Of a stretch of 64,000 nt of DNA, positions 1 through 10,906 are shown piece by piece (positions within the stretch are counted from its first letter, which is position 1; each line of letters begins with the position of its first letter). The notes under the pieces are model-generated. The model searched no databases, was not told the DNA's origin, and saw only the letters and a program-made list of their open reading frames with translations. The translations under genes were made by a program, and so were the position numbers. This DNA is from Amorphophallus konjac (Eukaryota > Streptophyta > Magnoliopsida > Alismatales > Araceae), in assembly GCA_022559845.1 (NCBI GenBank), contig CM040117.1:84766559-84830558 (forward strand), given 5' to 3'.

Positions 1-2138
1 CTCTACTTTATCAATATCTAGATTCAAACGAGCAAAATCCTTAATAAGATATGTTGTACCTTTCCTGAGGCTTGCTAGAGTTGCCATTGGTCTTCTGCTA
101 AGAGCGTTAGCTACAGCATTTGCCTTGCCTGGATGATATTAGATAGTAAAGTCGAAATCTTTGAGATACTCCAACCATCTGCGTTGTCTCATGTTTAACT
201 CTTTTTGGGTGAAGAGGTATTTCGGACTTTTGTGATCTGAAAATATGGTGAATTTCTCCCCATAAAGGTGGTGTCGTCAAATTTTCAAGGTGAATATAAC
301 CGCGGCTTGTTCCAAATCATGCATAGGGTAGTTTTCTTCATGATGCTTCAACTGCCTTGATGAATAGCAAATCACCTTTCTATTTTGCATAAGAATGCAT
401 CCCAGGCCAATGCCAGATGCATCGGTATAGACTTGAAAGCCGCCACCTTCAATAGGTAGTGTCAAAATAGGGGCTGTAGTAAGGTGGTCTTTAAGAGTTA
501 GGAAGCTTTCCACGTAATCCTTTGACCATATAAAAGGGTTCTCCTTTCTTGGGATTCTAGTCAAAGGGACAGTGATTTTTGAGAAATCCTTGATGAATCG
601 CCTATAATAACCAGCCAGACCCAGAAAACTTCTAACTTCTGATACGGTCGTCGGCCGGCTCCAATTCTTAACCGCTTCCACCTTAGAAGGATCGACAATG
701 ATACCTTCCTTTGAAATAATATGACCAAGGAAAGAGACCTCATTTAGCCAGAACTCACACTTACTAAGCTTTGCGTACAGTTGATTCTCTCTTAGTGTTT
801 GTAAGGCTATTCTTAAGTGTTCTTCATCCTCCTCCTTAGTCTTGGAGTATATAAGAATATCATCAATGAAGACGACCACAAATCAGTTGAGATAAGGCCT
901 GAAGACATTATTCATTAGTTGCATAAATGCTACCGTGGCAATGATCAACCCGAATGGCATTACCACGAACTCATAGTGCCCATATCTACTCCGGAAATAA
1001 GTCTTGTATATGTCTTCGTCTTTGATCTTGAGCTGATGATAACCCGACCTGAGGTATATTTTGGAGAAATATTCTGCTCCCAAAATTTGATCAAAGCGCT
1101 CATCGATACGTGGCAACGGATATTTGTTCTTGATAGTAAGTTGATTTAGTCGCCGGTAGTCTATACATAGCCTTAGAGATCCATCCTTCTTCTTGATGAA
1201 TAAAACTGGCGCACCCCAAGGGGATGTGCTAGGTCGAATGAAGTTCTTATCTAACAACTCCTGAAGTTGTTTGTTCAATTCTTTGAGTTCTGTAGGGGAC
1301 ATCCTATAGGGAGCTATTGAAACAGGTGCTGCTCCGAAAACGAGTTCAATGGAGAAGTTTACTTCCCTTTTAGGTGATAAATTGGGTAAATCTGATGGAA
1401 ACACATCGGGAAACTCATTCATAACGGGAATATCCTCTAAGATGATTTCTTTTGACTCAGTGATGATTACAGAGGCAAGAAAAGCTTCACATCCTTCCGA
1501 AATGAGTTTACAAGTATGGAGAGATGAAATGATGATAGGATGCTTTCTATATTTGATACCAAGGAAGGAAAATCTTGGAAGACCTAGTTTCTGAAAAGAT
1601 ATTATCCAATTGCGGTAATTTATATAGGTGTCATAGTCTACAAGCCAATATACACCTAAGATAGCATCGTAGCCCACCATGTCAAGGCATACGAGATTTG
1701 CGGGAAGATTATGACCTTCTACAACTACCACACTATCGGGGTAATAAGTTGTAAGTTTAGTTCCAGGACCTAAAGGTGTGGTAATATCTAGGTCCGATGG
1801 TTAAGGAACTCATGAAACTGGCAAGATTTTTGCAAAAGTAGTAGATATAAAGGAATGAGAAGCACTAGTATCAAATAACACGAATGCAGGATGGGAATAG
1901 ATGTGAATAGTACCTTCCATTAGCCCATCATTCTTGGGCGCTTCTTCGTCATCCATAACAGCGTTAAGATGCGCCTGTCGCTTGCGTCCACCACTAGAAG
2001 ATTGGTCTTTCATAAGGGGGCAATCCGGCATGCGGTGCTCCCGGCTGCCACATCACAAACATGCCCATAGGCGTTTCCAGCATTCCTCGGCCGCATGGCC
2101 GAATTTCTCACAGAATGTGCAAGCCGTCATGACTTCCT
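1..2138 (-). pseudogene. Element A: decayed Ty3/gypsy pol fragment (zinc knuckle, protease, RT, RNase H)
   Basis: Read on the minus strand from 2138 down to 1, this is the middle of a gypsy Gag-Pol. It begins in a zinc-knuckle region (CxxC..H..C pattern near 2040-2130) that contains an in-frame stop. The protease follows near 1860-1890, with the active-site triplet changed from DTG to DTS (FDTSASHSF). The reverse transcriptase covers roughly 1350-600, with YPLPRIDE and VVMPFG motifs and the catalytic FIDD near 855-866. A stop codon just before FIDD (882-885) splits the domain. RNase H follows ([10 protein letters not shown] near 400-430), then further stops (near 277 and 140). The fragment runs off the left edge before integrase. 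LARD1 cut it at 2138, and the rest of its gag is not in the window. It is clearly related to B1 Pol but more decayed. The family is Ty3/gypsy, probably Tekay/Del, and the copy is certainly non-functional. Confidence 0.93.
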
Positions 2139-2361
2139 TGTAATGTCCCGGGTTTTTTGGATATTTTTCGGATCATTTTCGTGGGTCTCGGAGTGTATTT
2201 TGTGCTTTACACGTGTTTTTCCCTGATGTGCCTTCAGAACTCTGTGCAGGGCGAACCGTGGCGTTCTCCGACTCCGGGATAGTACCGACGTGTTGTGCTC
2301 CTCCTGAGGATCGCAGAGGTATTTTAGTATTTTTTTGACTTTCTGGAATTTTGGGGCTTTT

Positions 2362-2374
2362 CTATATATTAACC
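2362..2374 (+). promoter_or_regulatory. TATA-like promoter core of LARD1 5' LTR
   Basis: CTATATATTAACC is followed by a long CT-rich leader, as in many plant LTR promoters. The matching site in the 3' LTR is at about 8431. The transcription start is inferred to lie about 30 nt downstream. Confidence 0.55.
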
Positions 2375-2638
2375 TTTTCTCTCTCTCTCCTCTCTCATTT
2401 CTCACTCTCTCCCTCTTCTTCTCTCACGCTCTCCCTTCTCACCCTCTCTTCTCCGACAGCCGACGGAGCGGGACGAGGGCGGAGCGAGGCGACGCGGGCG
2501 AGGAGGACGGCGAGGATGGGTCGAGGATTGGGGCACGAGGGCGTGTTGAAGCTCGACCGCGAGTTCGTGTCTCGGCGAGGCTTTGGCCGCGTTTTCTTCG
2601 TGGATCGGTGTCCACGACACGTCAAATCTTCGGTGGAG

Positions 2639-4811
2639 GTAGGGAGATGGACCCTCAGCTCGTGTACTTCATTTCCCCTGAGTTTTGTAGGTCGTGACGA
2701 GCCGAGCGGGTTTATTTTTACGTTTAGGGAAATTGCATGTTTTTAGGGTGTGAGCCCGATCTAGCGTTTTAACGCGTTATTTGGTGGTTTTGGGGCACCA
2801 TGTGATGCCTTGGGGCTTGGGGAAGGGTTTCCCCTTTGTTTCCTTATCACCTGGGGGTGATTGGGGTGTGCAATGGGCTTTCCCGTGATTTCTGCCATTT
2901 TCAGGCACGAGACGACCAAGCGGTCGTTCCAAAGACCGCTAGGGACGCCAAGCGGTCATGTGGAGACCACTAGGGGTCCCCCTATGTCGGTTCAAGGCTG
3001 GCGGTCACGCGATAGACCACCAGGGTTTTAGCGGTCCAAGGGTAGACCGCTAGGACTGCTAAGGGTTCGTGCGTTCCAGGAGTTTAGCGGTCCAGAGGTA
3101 GACCGCGAGCAAGTGCCTCGCGGTCCATGGGTAGACCGCCATGGCTCCGTGAGTCCAGGGTGCTTGGCGATCCAGCGGTAGATCGCTAGACTTGCTATAG
3201 CGGCCTAGAGGTAGACCGCTAGCCTTTGTGGCGATATAGGGTTAGACCACTAGGCAATTTTCATGCTCGTAATGTCAGTTTCACATTGTGTTGGTCTCCG
3301 GTCGACCCGGTTGTGACCCAGTGGTCGACCTACGGCCTCGTGAGTGTCCTGAACATTTCGTGGGTTCCGTGACCACTTTTCTGGGTTGTCTGGAGGTACC
3401 ATGTTACCTCGATTAGCATGCCCATAGGGGTAGAAGATCTGGTTGACCCTACGTGTGTTCCAGGCTTTCGTGTTACGCTTGATCGAGTCACCGTGTATCG
3501 GTGTGAGTGCGGTGGGGTTTCCCCGCATGTCGTAGGTTTCTCCGGAAGATGGTTCCCAAGTAGGCCAAGTGTATGGACTTAGACTGCGAGTCCAGTCATC
3601 CAGCCTAGGGCTAGAGGTTTCCCGCTTTTCCTGGGGATGGGAATCGACGTGGCGGCTTGTGATCTACCTTGGGAATCATGCTTCTGTGATTTCCGCGTGG
3701 GCCGTCTGTGTGGCCTGTGGACTATGAGTCTAATTACCCAGCCAAGGGCTGAAGGGTTTCTCGGTTCCCTTTTCGAGGGAATGGTCTCTGCAGTTGTGAG
3801 CTACCTCGTGAGACATCGTGTCGACGTTTCTGACCCTAGGGCTAGGGTAGATTGACGGCGTGGAGTCGTTCGGTGCAACGATCTTGACCCGAGTCTCGTG
3901 ACTCAAGGACCGTTAGATTTAGTGAGTCTAGAGGACTGTCCAGAGTGTAGTGGCTCCGTGCCACGTGGTCCTTCTTGACTTTCACGTAGGGTGCATGTGT
4001 GTTTCTCAGAGTTTCTCCTCGGAGAGTGGTCACATCAGTGACTCCCCACTAGTCGTAGCCTTTTGACACGCGACTGGTCCCACCAGGGAGTGGTGGCGAG
4101 GCTACCCCAGAGAGATGATTTTTAGGCTAGTTACCGCCGGGTCCCACCTCTTGCAGCCAGAGTCCGGCTGATGGGAAAACCAGTAATGGGGCCAGACTTG
4201 GGACGCATGGTCTGTGTGTACACACGTGGTTGGGGTAGTTGGACCTGCGCTGACGAGTGCGACCCCAGCTAGTTCTTGTTCAGTGGTTACTTGTACGGTG
4301 TCCCCGTTCCACCAGGGGTTGAGGGGGACACCTGAGGCGCGGTTTAAGACGTCAGTGGACGCATCCGGCCTTGCTTCTTGTGGGCAGATACTCCTGTCAC
4401 GTGAGACGTGACTCTCCTATTTTCGGGTTTCATTTCTCATCTGCGAGACGTGGTTCCTCCGATAGTTTTAGAGAGTGTTTCCGAGGTAGAGGTCTAGGGA
4501 TTTTTCGGTGAGCGTCACCGAGGGTTCTCCCTAGACGGTATTAGGTCCACGACCGCGAGGTCGTGATGGTCACTTCTGGCGGCGTAGCCAGAGGTTCTCC
4601 CGTTAGTTCGGTAGTTCCCCGACTGTGAGATCGGGGTGTGATTTTCTGGTATAGTAGGAGTAGTTGTAATGCCGAGTTTCGACCGACCATCGTTTCGCTG
4701 TTCCTGCTATAGTTGTAGCTGCTTTCCAATCTGCTACCTCCGTTGTTCTCGATTGGGGTTCCGCGGGATCCCTATTGAGCCAGTGACAGGAGGCTCACCC
4801 TTGCTTTTCAG
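2639..4811 (+). other. Candidate LTR intron in LARD1 (donor GTAGGG to acceptor TTTTCAG)
   Basis: The donor-like GAG|GTAGGG is at 2639. The acceptor-like GCTTTTCAG ends at 4811, with a branch-point-like CTATTGAG about 40 nt upstream (CTACTGAT in the 3' LTR). Removing it would delete 2.17 kb of leader. The equivalent in the 3' LTR is 8707-10826. The same arrangement occurs in five other LTR families in this window. Splicing itself is inferred. Confidence 0.5.
2919..3250 (+). repeat. Hairpin array in LARD1 5' LTR
   Basis: About nine consecutive imperfect palindromes of 21-25 bp. Clear examples are AGCGGTC/GACCGCT at 2919-2940, TAGCGGTC/GACCGCTA at 3029-3052, GCGGTC/GACCGC at 3087-3106, and GCGATC/GATCGC at 3167-3186. 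Loops are 7-8 bp. In the last pair both arms have changed together relative to GCGGTC/GACCGC, so pairing is kept. The 3' LTR has the same array from 8987 (for example 8987-9010 and 9020-9040). Confidence 0.8.
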
Positions 4812-5123
4812 GTGCGGCGGTTCTTCCTCGAGGTTCGAGGGTGCTGTACGGAGGTTCTTAGTTGCCAACTTGTCGGGCCGAGTGTTCACTTGGCATGTGG
4901 TACATTTTACTACTTTAGACTGTACTTTCTGTTGGACTAGACTCTGTTGTAGTAGTTGTTTATTTATTTCTATTGATTGTTGAATTGTCCTGCCTTATTT
5001 ACTATTTCTTTGTACCTCTACACTCCTTTTAGCCCTTCCGAGCCCTCCCGGCTCGTGGGCGGCGGGCCAGGATTCGAATGGTATCAGGCTCCTCCTGGTA
5101 TCCGGATCATTGGTCACTACAGA

Positions 5124-5135
5124 TGGTATCAGAGC
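5124..5135 (+). other. LARD1 primer-binding site (tRNA-iMet)
   Basis: TGGTATCAGAGC is complementary to the 3' end of plant initiator tRNA-Met. It lies two bases after the LTR and confirms plus-strand orientation. Confidence 0.92.
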
Positions 5136-8100
5136 AGTGGTTGTGGACGTACATAGGAATTCAAGATATTGCAATGATCAGAGTCCATCAAGTCCAGTAT
5201 AATCAGTAGCTGGCATAGGGTTTCGTGCATGTTTTTCGCTTCGTTTCTCTCTTGAGAGCTTGAGTACGCTGTGCGACGCTGTAAAGGTGGTTGTTGTTCG
5301 CTGCTCTCGTTCCTGTGTGGGGCCCAAGGGATGTGATAGAGAGGCTTCTTCCCGATGGGTCGTGGCCCCGGTTGTGCTGTGATGGGCAGAGGTTGCCGAC
5401 AGGTGCGTTGCTGTAGTGCTGTGTTCGAGGTGTTTGCCGCAAGGTCAGGTGGCTGGCATGAATTGTTCATGGTTAAGTGGTCGTGAGCATGCTCTGAGGG
5501 AGTTATTATTGGTTTGGCCACTCCAACATGGGCTTTACCCAGCCCCTGATGTGTTAAGGCTATGGTTTAAGGTGGCAGAGCGGGTGCTTTGATCCAGAAG
5601 TGTGCTCGGGTGCACTGAGGATCTTCTCGGTGTGCTACTGTTTCGTTGAGCCTGATGTTCCTATCGTCCTCTGTGGCGTCAGGAATGGCGTGTCGGTCCC
5701 GATTGTTTTACAGAATTCGAGGCAGGATTGGGCGGAGTTCTCTTAGTAAGTTCTTGCTCCTGCGCTCTTGCGTGCGAATGGATTGTGTTCGCCCTGGGTT
5801 TGGTTTGAGATGTAAAGGTTCCGTGGCGAGTTCGGGACTCGAGGATGAGCGTTGACGGTTGTCAATTATGACTCATGTTCGGCTCTTAGCGCGGCGTGTT
5901 GCAGTTCGAGGAATTATAGTGGTGGTGCATCGAGAGATGCTATGATTGTGGTCTGACGTGACACTCGCCGGGTGTGTCAGAGGCGCTGACCTGACGAGGT
6001 AATGGTTTTCTCGGTGTTGGAAGGTGCTATTCCCAGCATGCACAAGGTTCAAGATCAGGTCGAGCGTGGATATTTCCGTTGGTCGGAGGTGTGATCGATT
6101 TCCCCTTTGGTTGGAGAGATTGTGTTTAGCTAAGGTTCGTCGACTTGCATTGCGTGTCCGGATTGGTTGGCCTTTGTGTGCCATGAAGTATGTGCGAGAT
6201 GTGATCCGTGTTTTGGAAAGGTGGTTGCCTGTGAGAGTTGTGCCCATCTTCCCTGGTGTGTAAGGGTGCTAGCACTGTTTCGGAAGGACGACTGCTGGTT
6301 GGGCGGTGTTTGCATTCTTGGCTGGTGCTGGAACTTTCTTATGCGTGGCAGTTCGGAGACTACAGAGTTGTAGAGGATTGCCAGATTTGGGAGTGAATCT
6401 CTGCTTGGGGTTTGAGGTAATGGAGCTTTTCCTCACCCTATTTTTTTGAGGTTGACCAACCGAGTTGTAGATTGTCGGGATGGCGAGTCCCGAGTTGCCG
6501 TGTTGGCTATGCGTGTGGATCAGAGTGCGCAGCGGAAGCGTAGTAGGCCCATAACCCACAGGTTCAAGATCGTAGCGTTGGTTGCTATGGGCGGATTCCT
6601 GAGGTTGCGTTGAGCATTGGAGGATTGGTTCCTGGGTGTGAGACGTGTTATTGCCATGTCGTTGCTCGAGATATCGTGGTTCTTGGCACTAGCAGGATGG
6701 AGTGTTGGGAAAAAATGTTGGCAAGTGTGCCGCATGAGTACCCTATTCCTGTGATGGAATCTGTGTCAGGCGTCGGTGTGAGCCCGGATGGGGTTGTTGA
6801 GAATGTCGTCTGACGAAGGTCGAGGATGTGTTGGTCAGAGTCGGTGTCTTGGTGTCGGACTTGTGTTGCAAGTAGTGTTCTCAGATGAGATCGTGTTCTA
6901 GAGGAAGTGATCTCTGAGAGATTTTGGGTTCCTGTTGGTAGCTGCGAGTGACTGGTAAGGCTAGTCTCGTAGTTGACCATGGTAAGATGTGTATTGTTGG
7001 GGACCTGTATGCATTGGTCACGGCGTTGGCGACCAGGTTGCTATGAGATTGGGTGGCACTTTCCTCCCCTAGAGACGTGTGCCATGAATTGTCCCGGTGG
7101 TGTCCCGTGGCTCTGTGATAAGGGCGGAATCGGGATTGGCAGGTGTCCACTTGGACAAGTTGAGATAGGATTCGATGAGATGGGATGGAGGAGTGACGCC
7201 TGTGGTTGAGGGTCCTTGATGGGACGTTGGCGTTGGAGTGGTTATCCCTAGTTTGGTGACTAGCATGGGATGGTTCCCTCGTAAGTCTGAGTCGAGTGAG
7301 GTGATGACTGAAGACTCCTGAGTCTTGTCATTTGGTTCACCGTGCTTCCCTGAGAGGGTAGAGTTGGCATGATGATATGTCTGGATGTGGTATTGGTCTA
7401 TGTGTGAGTCAGCGGATGGGCCATCGAGGTTTGGAATGTGTTTGTCGGTTCTGGTGTAGGACCAGGAAGAAGGAAGAAGTTGAGCATGAAGAGGGTTTCC
7501 CATTGACGAGCAATTGGTGTCCGGCGTGTGGTCTTTCACAGACAGAAGATGCTGGTAGTTATGCATCGTGCACGGTGAGAGCCGTGTGCACGTGAGGCCT
7601 TTTTGGTGGTCATTTCCGTGATGTGCTTTCCGGATGGGATCTGGGCTTTGTCGAAGTTTGTCTTCTGACAGAGTTGGCCCAGTGATATGTCTGGCTTTCA
7701 ACTTGCCAAGTGTGAGGTGATTCTTGGCGCTGAGCCGACGTTTTGGTTGCGGTCTGTTGAGATGGCTACGTGAGCTGATGGAGACTCTGTATTGGTTGTT
7801 CCCTTGAGTAGGGCGTGAACCAGTCAGCTGGTTGTAAAGCTGATGTGCAATTTGTCTGCCGACCATAGGATGGATCGATAGCTATTTCTCGTGACGAGGA
7901 CTGTGTCTCCTCGGTGGGCGAGATGGTGGCAATGGTGCCATAATTGGTCTTCGTTGTGACTAAGGTGATGCTAGACTGTGACCTTTGGTGTATGCATGCT
8001 CTGATGGCCGGTGTGTGCGGCGTGCGGAGCGAGGTGTGGTTCGTGATTGTAGTCTGGCAGTATCCCTCATGATTGGTGCTTTCGTGAGAATCGAGGTTTT

Positions 8101-8193
8101 TTGTGCAGGGGCTCTGACAGCTTTGTCAGTTGATTAAGGCTTTCTTCCCCTGTGTTCCAGTGTTGTCCTGAATTTTGCGGATGAATTTTTTTT
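5136..8193 (+). other. LARD1 internal region, non-coding
   Basis: About 3.06 kb between PBS and purine tract. I see no Gag, protease, RT or integrase motif in any frame, and plus-strand frames are short. The plus strand is rich in G and T. That leaves few stops on the opposite strand and produces meaningless open frames there. About 80 bp after the PBS it has AGCTGGCATAGG (5208-5219), a motif shared with LARD2 and D. Its function is probably template RNA only. Confidence 0.75.
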
Positions 8194-8205
8194 AAGGGGG
8201 GAGGG
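8194..8205 (+). other. LARD1 polypurine tract
   Basis: AAGGGGGGAGGG lies immediately upstream of the 3' LTR start at 8207 and would prime plus-strand DNA synthesis. Confidence 0.85.
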
Positions 8206-8206
8206 C

Positions 8207-10884
8207 TGTAAAGCCCCGGGTTTTTCGGATATTTTTTGGATCATTTTCGTGGGTCTCGGAGTGTATTTTGTGCTTTACATGTGTTTTTCTTGATGTGCCT
8301 TCGGAACTCTATGCAAGGCAAACTGTGGCGTTCTCCGACTCCAGGACAGTACCGACGTGTTATGCTCCTCCCGAGGATCGCGGAGGTAATTTTTAGTATT
8401 TTTCTGAATTTCTGAAATTTTTGGGCTTTTCTATATATTAACCCTTTCTCTCTCTCCCCTCTCATTTCTCACTCTCTCCCTCTCTCTTCTCTCACGCTCT
8501 CCCTTCTCACCCTCTCTTCTCTGGCAGTCGACGGAGCGGGGCGGGGGTGGAGCGAGGCGACGCGGGCGAGGAGGACGGCGAGGATGGGTCGAGGATCGGG
8601 GGACGAGGGCTCGTTGAAGCTCGGCTGTGAGTTCGTGTCTCCGCGAGGCTTCTTCGACGTTTTCTTCGTGGATCGGCATCCATGGTGCGTCAAATCTCCA
8701 GTGGAGGTAGGGAGATGGACCCTCTGCTCGTGTACTTCATTTCCCGCAAGTTTTGTAGGTCGTGGTGAGCCGAGCGGGTTTATTTTTACGTTTTGGGGAA
8801 ATTACATATTTTGGGGGTGTGAGCCCGATCTAGCGTTTTAACGCGTTATTTGGTGGTTTTGGGGCACCATGTGATGCCTTGGGGCTTGGGGAAGGGTTTC
8901 CCCTTTGTTTCCACGTCACCTGGGGGTGATTGGGGCGTGGAATGGGCTTTCCCATGATTTTCACCGTTTTCGGGCTCGGGACGACCTAGCGGTCGTTCCA
9001 GAGACCGCTAGGGGTGCCAAGCGGTCATGTAGAGACCGCTAGGGGTCCCCCTATGTCGGTTCAAGGCTGGCGGTCACGCGATAGTGTTCCAAGGGTTTAG
9101 CGGTCCAGAGGTAGACCGCCAGCCAGTGCCTCGCTGTCCATTGGTAGACCGCCAGGGCTCCATGAGTCCAGGGTGCTTGGCAGTCCAGCGGTAGACCGCT
9201 AGACTTGCTTTAGCGGCCTAGAGGTAGACCGCTAGTCTTTGTGGCGGTCTAGGGTTAGACCTCTAAGCAATTTTCATGCTCGCAATGTCGGTTTCGCATT
9301 GTGTTGGTCTCCGGTCGACCCGGTTGTGACCCAGTGGTCGACCTTCGGTCTCGTGAGTGTCCTGGACATCCCGTGGGTTCCGTGACCGCATTTCTGGGAT
9401 GTCTAGAGGTAGCGTGTTATCTCGATTAGCGTGCCCATAGAGGTAGAGGATCCGGGTGACCCTACGTGTGTTCCGGGCTTTCGTGTTACGCTTGATTGAG
9501 TCACCGTGTATCGGTGTGAGTGCGGTAGAGTTTCCCCGCATGTTGTAGGTTTCTCCGGAAGATGGTTCCCGAGTGGGCCAAGTGTATGGACTTGGACTGC
9601 GAGTCTAGTCATCCACCCTCGGGCTAGTGGTTTTCCGCTTTTCCCTGCGATGGGAATCGGCGTGGCGGCTTGTGAGCTACCTTGGGAATCATGCTTCTAT
9701 GCTTTCCATGTGGGCCGTGTGTGTGGCCTGGGGACTGTGAGTCCAATTACCCAGCCTGGGGCTGGAGGGTTTCTCGGTTCCCTTTTCGAGGAAATCATCT
9801 TAGCAGTTGTGCGTTGTCTCGTGAGACATCGTGCCAAGGTTTCTGACCCTAGGGCTAGGCCAGATTGACGGCGTAGAGCTATTCGGTGCAACGGTCTTGA
9901 CCCCGAGTCTCGTGACTCAAGGACCGTTGGATTTAGTGAGTCTAGAGGACTGTCCAGAGTCTAGTGGCTCCGTTCCACGTGATCCTTCTCGACTTTCGTG
10001 TAGGGTGCGTGTGTGTTTCTCGGAGTTTCTCCTCGGAGAGTGGTCACATCAGTGACTCCCCACTAGTCGTAGCCTTCCGACATGCGAGCAGTCCCACTAG
10101 GGAGTGGTAGTGATACTACCCCAGAGAGACGATTTTTAGGCTGCTTACCGTCGGGCCCCATGTCTTGCAGCCAGAGTCCGGCTGAGGGGAAAACCAGTCA
10201 GAGGGCCTGACCTAGGACGCATGGTCTATGTGTGCACACGTGGTTGGGGGCAGTTGGACCAACGCTGATGAGCGTGACCCCAGCTAGTTCTTGTTCAGTG
10301 GTTACATGTACGGTGTCCCCGTTCCACCAGGGGTCGAGGGGGACACCTGAGGCGCGGTTTAAGACGTCAGTGGACGCATCTGGCCTTGCTTCTGGTGGGC
10401 AGGTACTCCTATCACGTGAGACGTGACTCTCCTATTTTCGGGTTTCATTTCCTATCTACGAGACGTAGTTCTCCCGATAGTTTCAGGGAGTGTTTTCGAG
10501 GTAGAGATCTAGGGATTTTCCGGTGAGCGTCACCGGGGGTTCTCCCTAGAAGGTGTTAGGTCCACGACCGCGAGGTCGTGATGGTCACTTCTGGCGACGT
10601 AGCCAGAGGTTCTCCCATTAGTTCAGTAGTTCCCCGACTGTGAGATCGGGGCGTGCTTTTCTGGTATAGTAGGAGTAGTTGTAGTCCTGAGTTTTGACTG
10701 GCCACCGTTTCGCTGTTCCTGCTGTAGTTGTAGCTACTTTCCTTTCCGCTACCGCCGTTGTTCTCAGTTGGGGTTCCGTGGGATCCCTACTGATCCAGTG
10801 ACAGGAGGCTCACCCCTGCTTTTCAGGTGCGGCGGTTTTTCCTCGAGGTTCGAGGGTGCTGTGCGGAGGTTCTTAGTTGCCAAC
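8207..10884 (+). repeat. LARD1 3' LTR, truncated at its 3' end
   Basis: Homologous to 2139-5121 from TGTAAAGCCCCGGG onward. It matches the 5' LTR up to GTTGCCAACT (10884) and then stops, so roughly 235 bp of LTR end are missing. It contains the TATA-like run (about 8431), the donor GAG|GTAGGG (8707), hairpins (8987-9240), CTACTGAT and an acceptor ending at 10826. Confidence 0.88.
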
Positions 10885-10906
10885 TCACCGGTTCGAGGGT
10901 GCTGTG
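10885..10906. other. Deletion junction with templated filler between LARD1 and LARD2
   Basis: LARD1 homology ends at 10884 and LARD2 homology begins at about 10903. The 17 bases at 10890-10906 (GGTTCGAGGGTGCTGTG) exactly repeat 10847-10863, only 43 bp upstream. Local templated filler at a breakpoint is typical of end-joining repair with short-range copying. Confidence 0.75.

Larger units (their letters stand above)
2139..5121 (+). repeat. LARD1 5' LTR (complete, 2983 bp)
   Basis: The LTR begins with TG at 2139 and ends with CA at 5121. A TATA-like run (CTATATATTAACC, about 2362-2374) is followed by a pyrimidine-rich CT leader (2380-2455). A donor-like GAG|GTAGGG lies at 2636-2644 and an acceptor-like TTTTCAG ends at 4811. 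An array of short hairpins occupies 2919-3250. Compared with the 3' copy it holds about 55 bp more near 3017-3075, so one hairpin unit differs between the two LTRs. Confidence 0.9.
2139..10884 (+). mobile_element. LARD1: large non-autonomous LTR retrotransposon, 3' LTR truncated
   Basis: Two copies of a sequence of about 2.9 kb (2139-5121 and 8207-10884) flank 3.1 kb of non-coding DNA. The LTR starts TGTAAtGtCCCGGG and ends CTACA. It is followed two bases later by TGGTATCAGAGC, the initiator tRNA-Met primer site. The second LTR is preceded by the purine tract AAGGGGGGAGGG. No frame of the internal region resembles Gag or Pol, so it fits the LARD class (long LTRs, non-coding interior). It sits in element A. 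Its right target duplication is lost, because the 3' LTR is cut at 10884 and joined to LARD2. It shares LTR blocks with D and LARD2. Confidence 0.88.

Noticed and set aside
2335..2746. Arg-rich open frames after the CT leader of LARD1 LTR (also 8431-8841)
   Set aside because: They overlap on both strands, differ between the two LTRs and match no family. They come from G/C-rich leader DNA.
5124..5135. tRNA gene fragment
   Set aside because: The match to tRNA-Met is only the 12-base primer-binding site next to an LTR; the same holds for the other five sites.
7069..7866. 265-codon open frame on the minus strand of LARD1's interior
   Set aside because: Rich in Thr, Ser, His and Arg with no domain. 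It exists because the sense strand is G/T-rich and the antisense has few stops.
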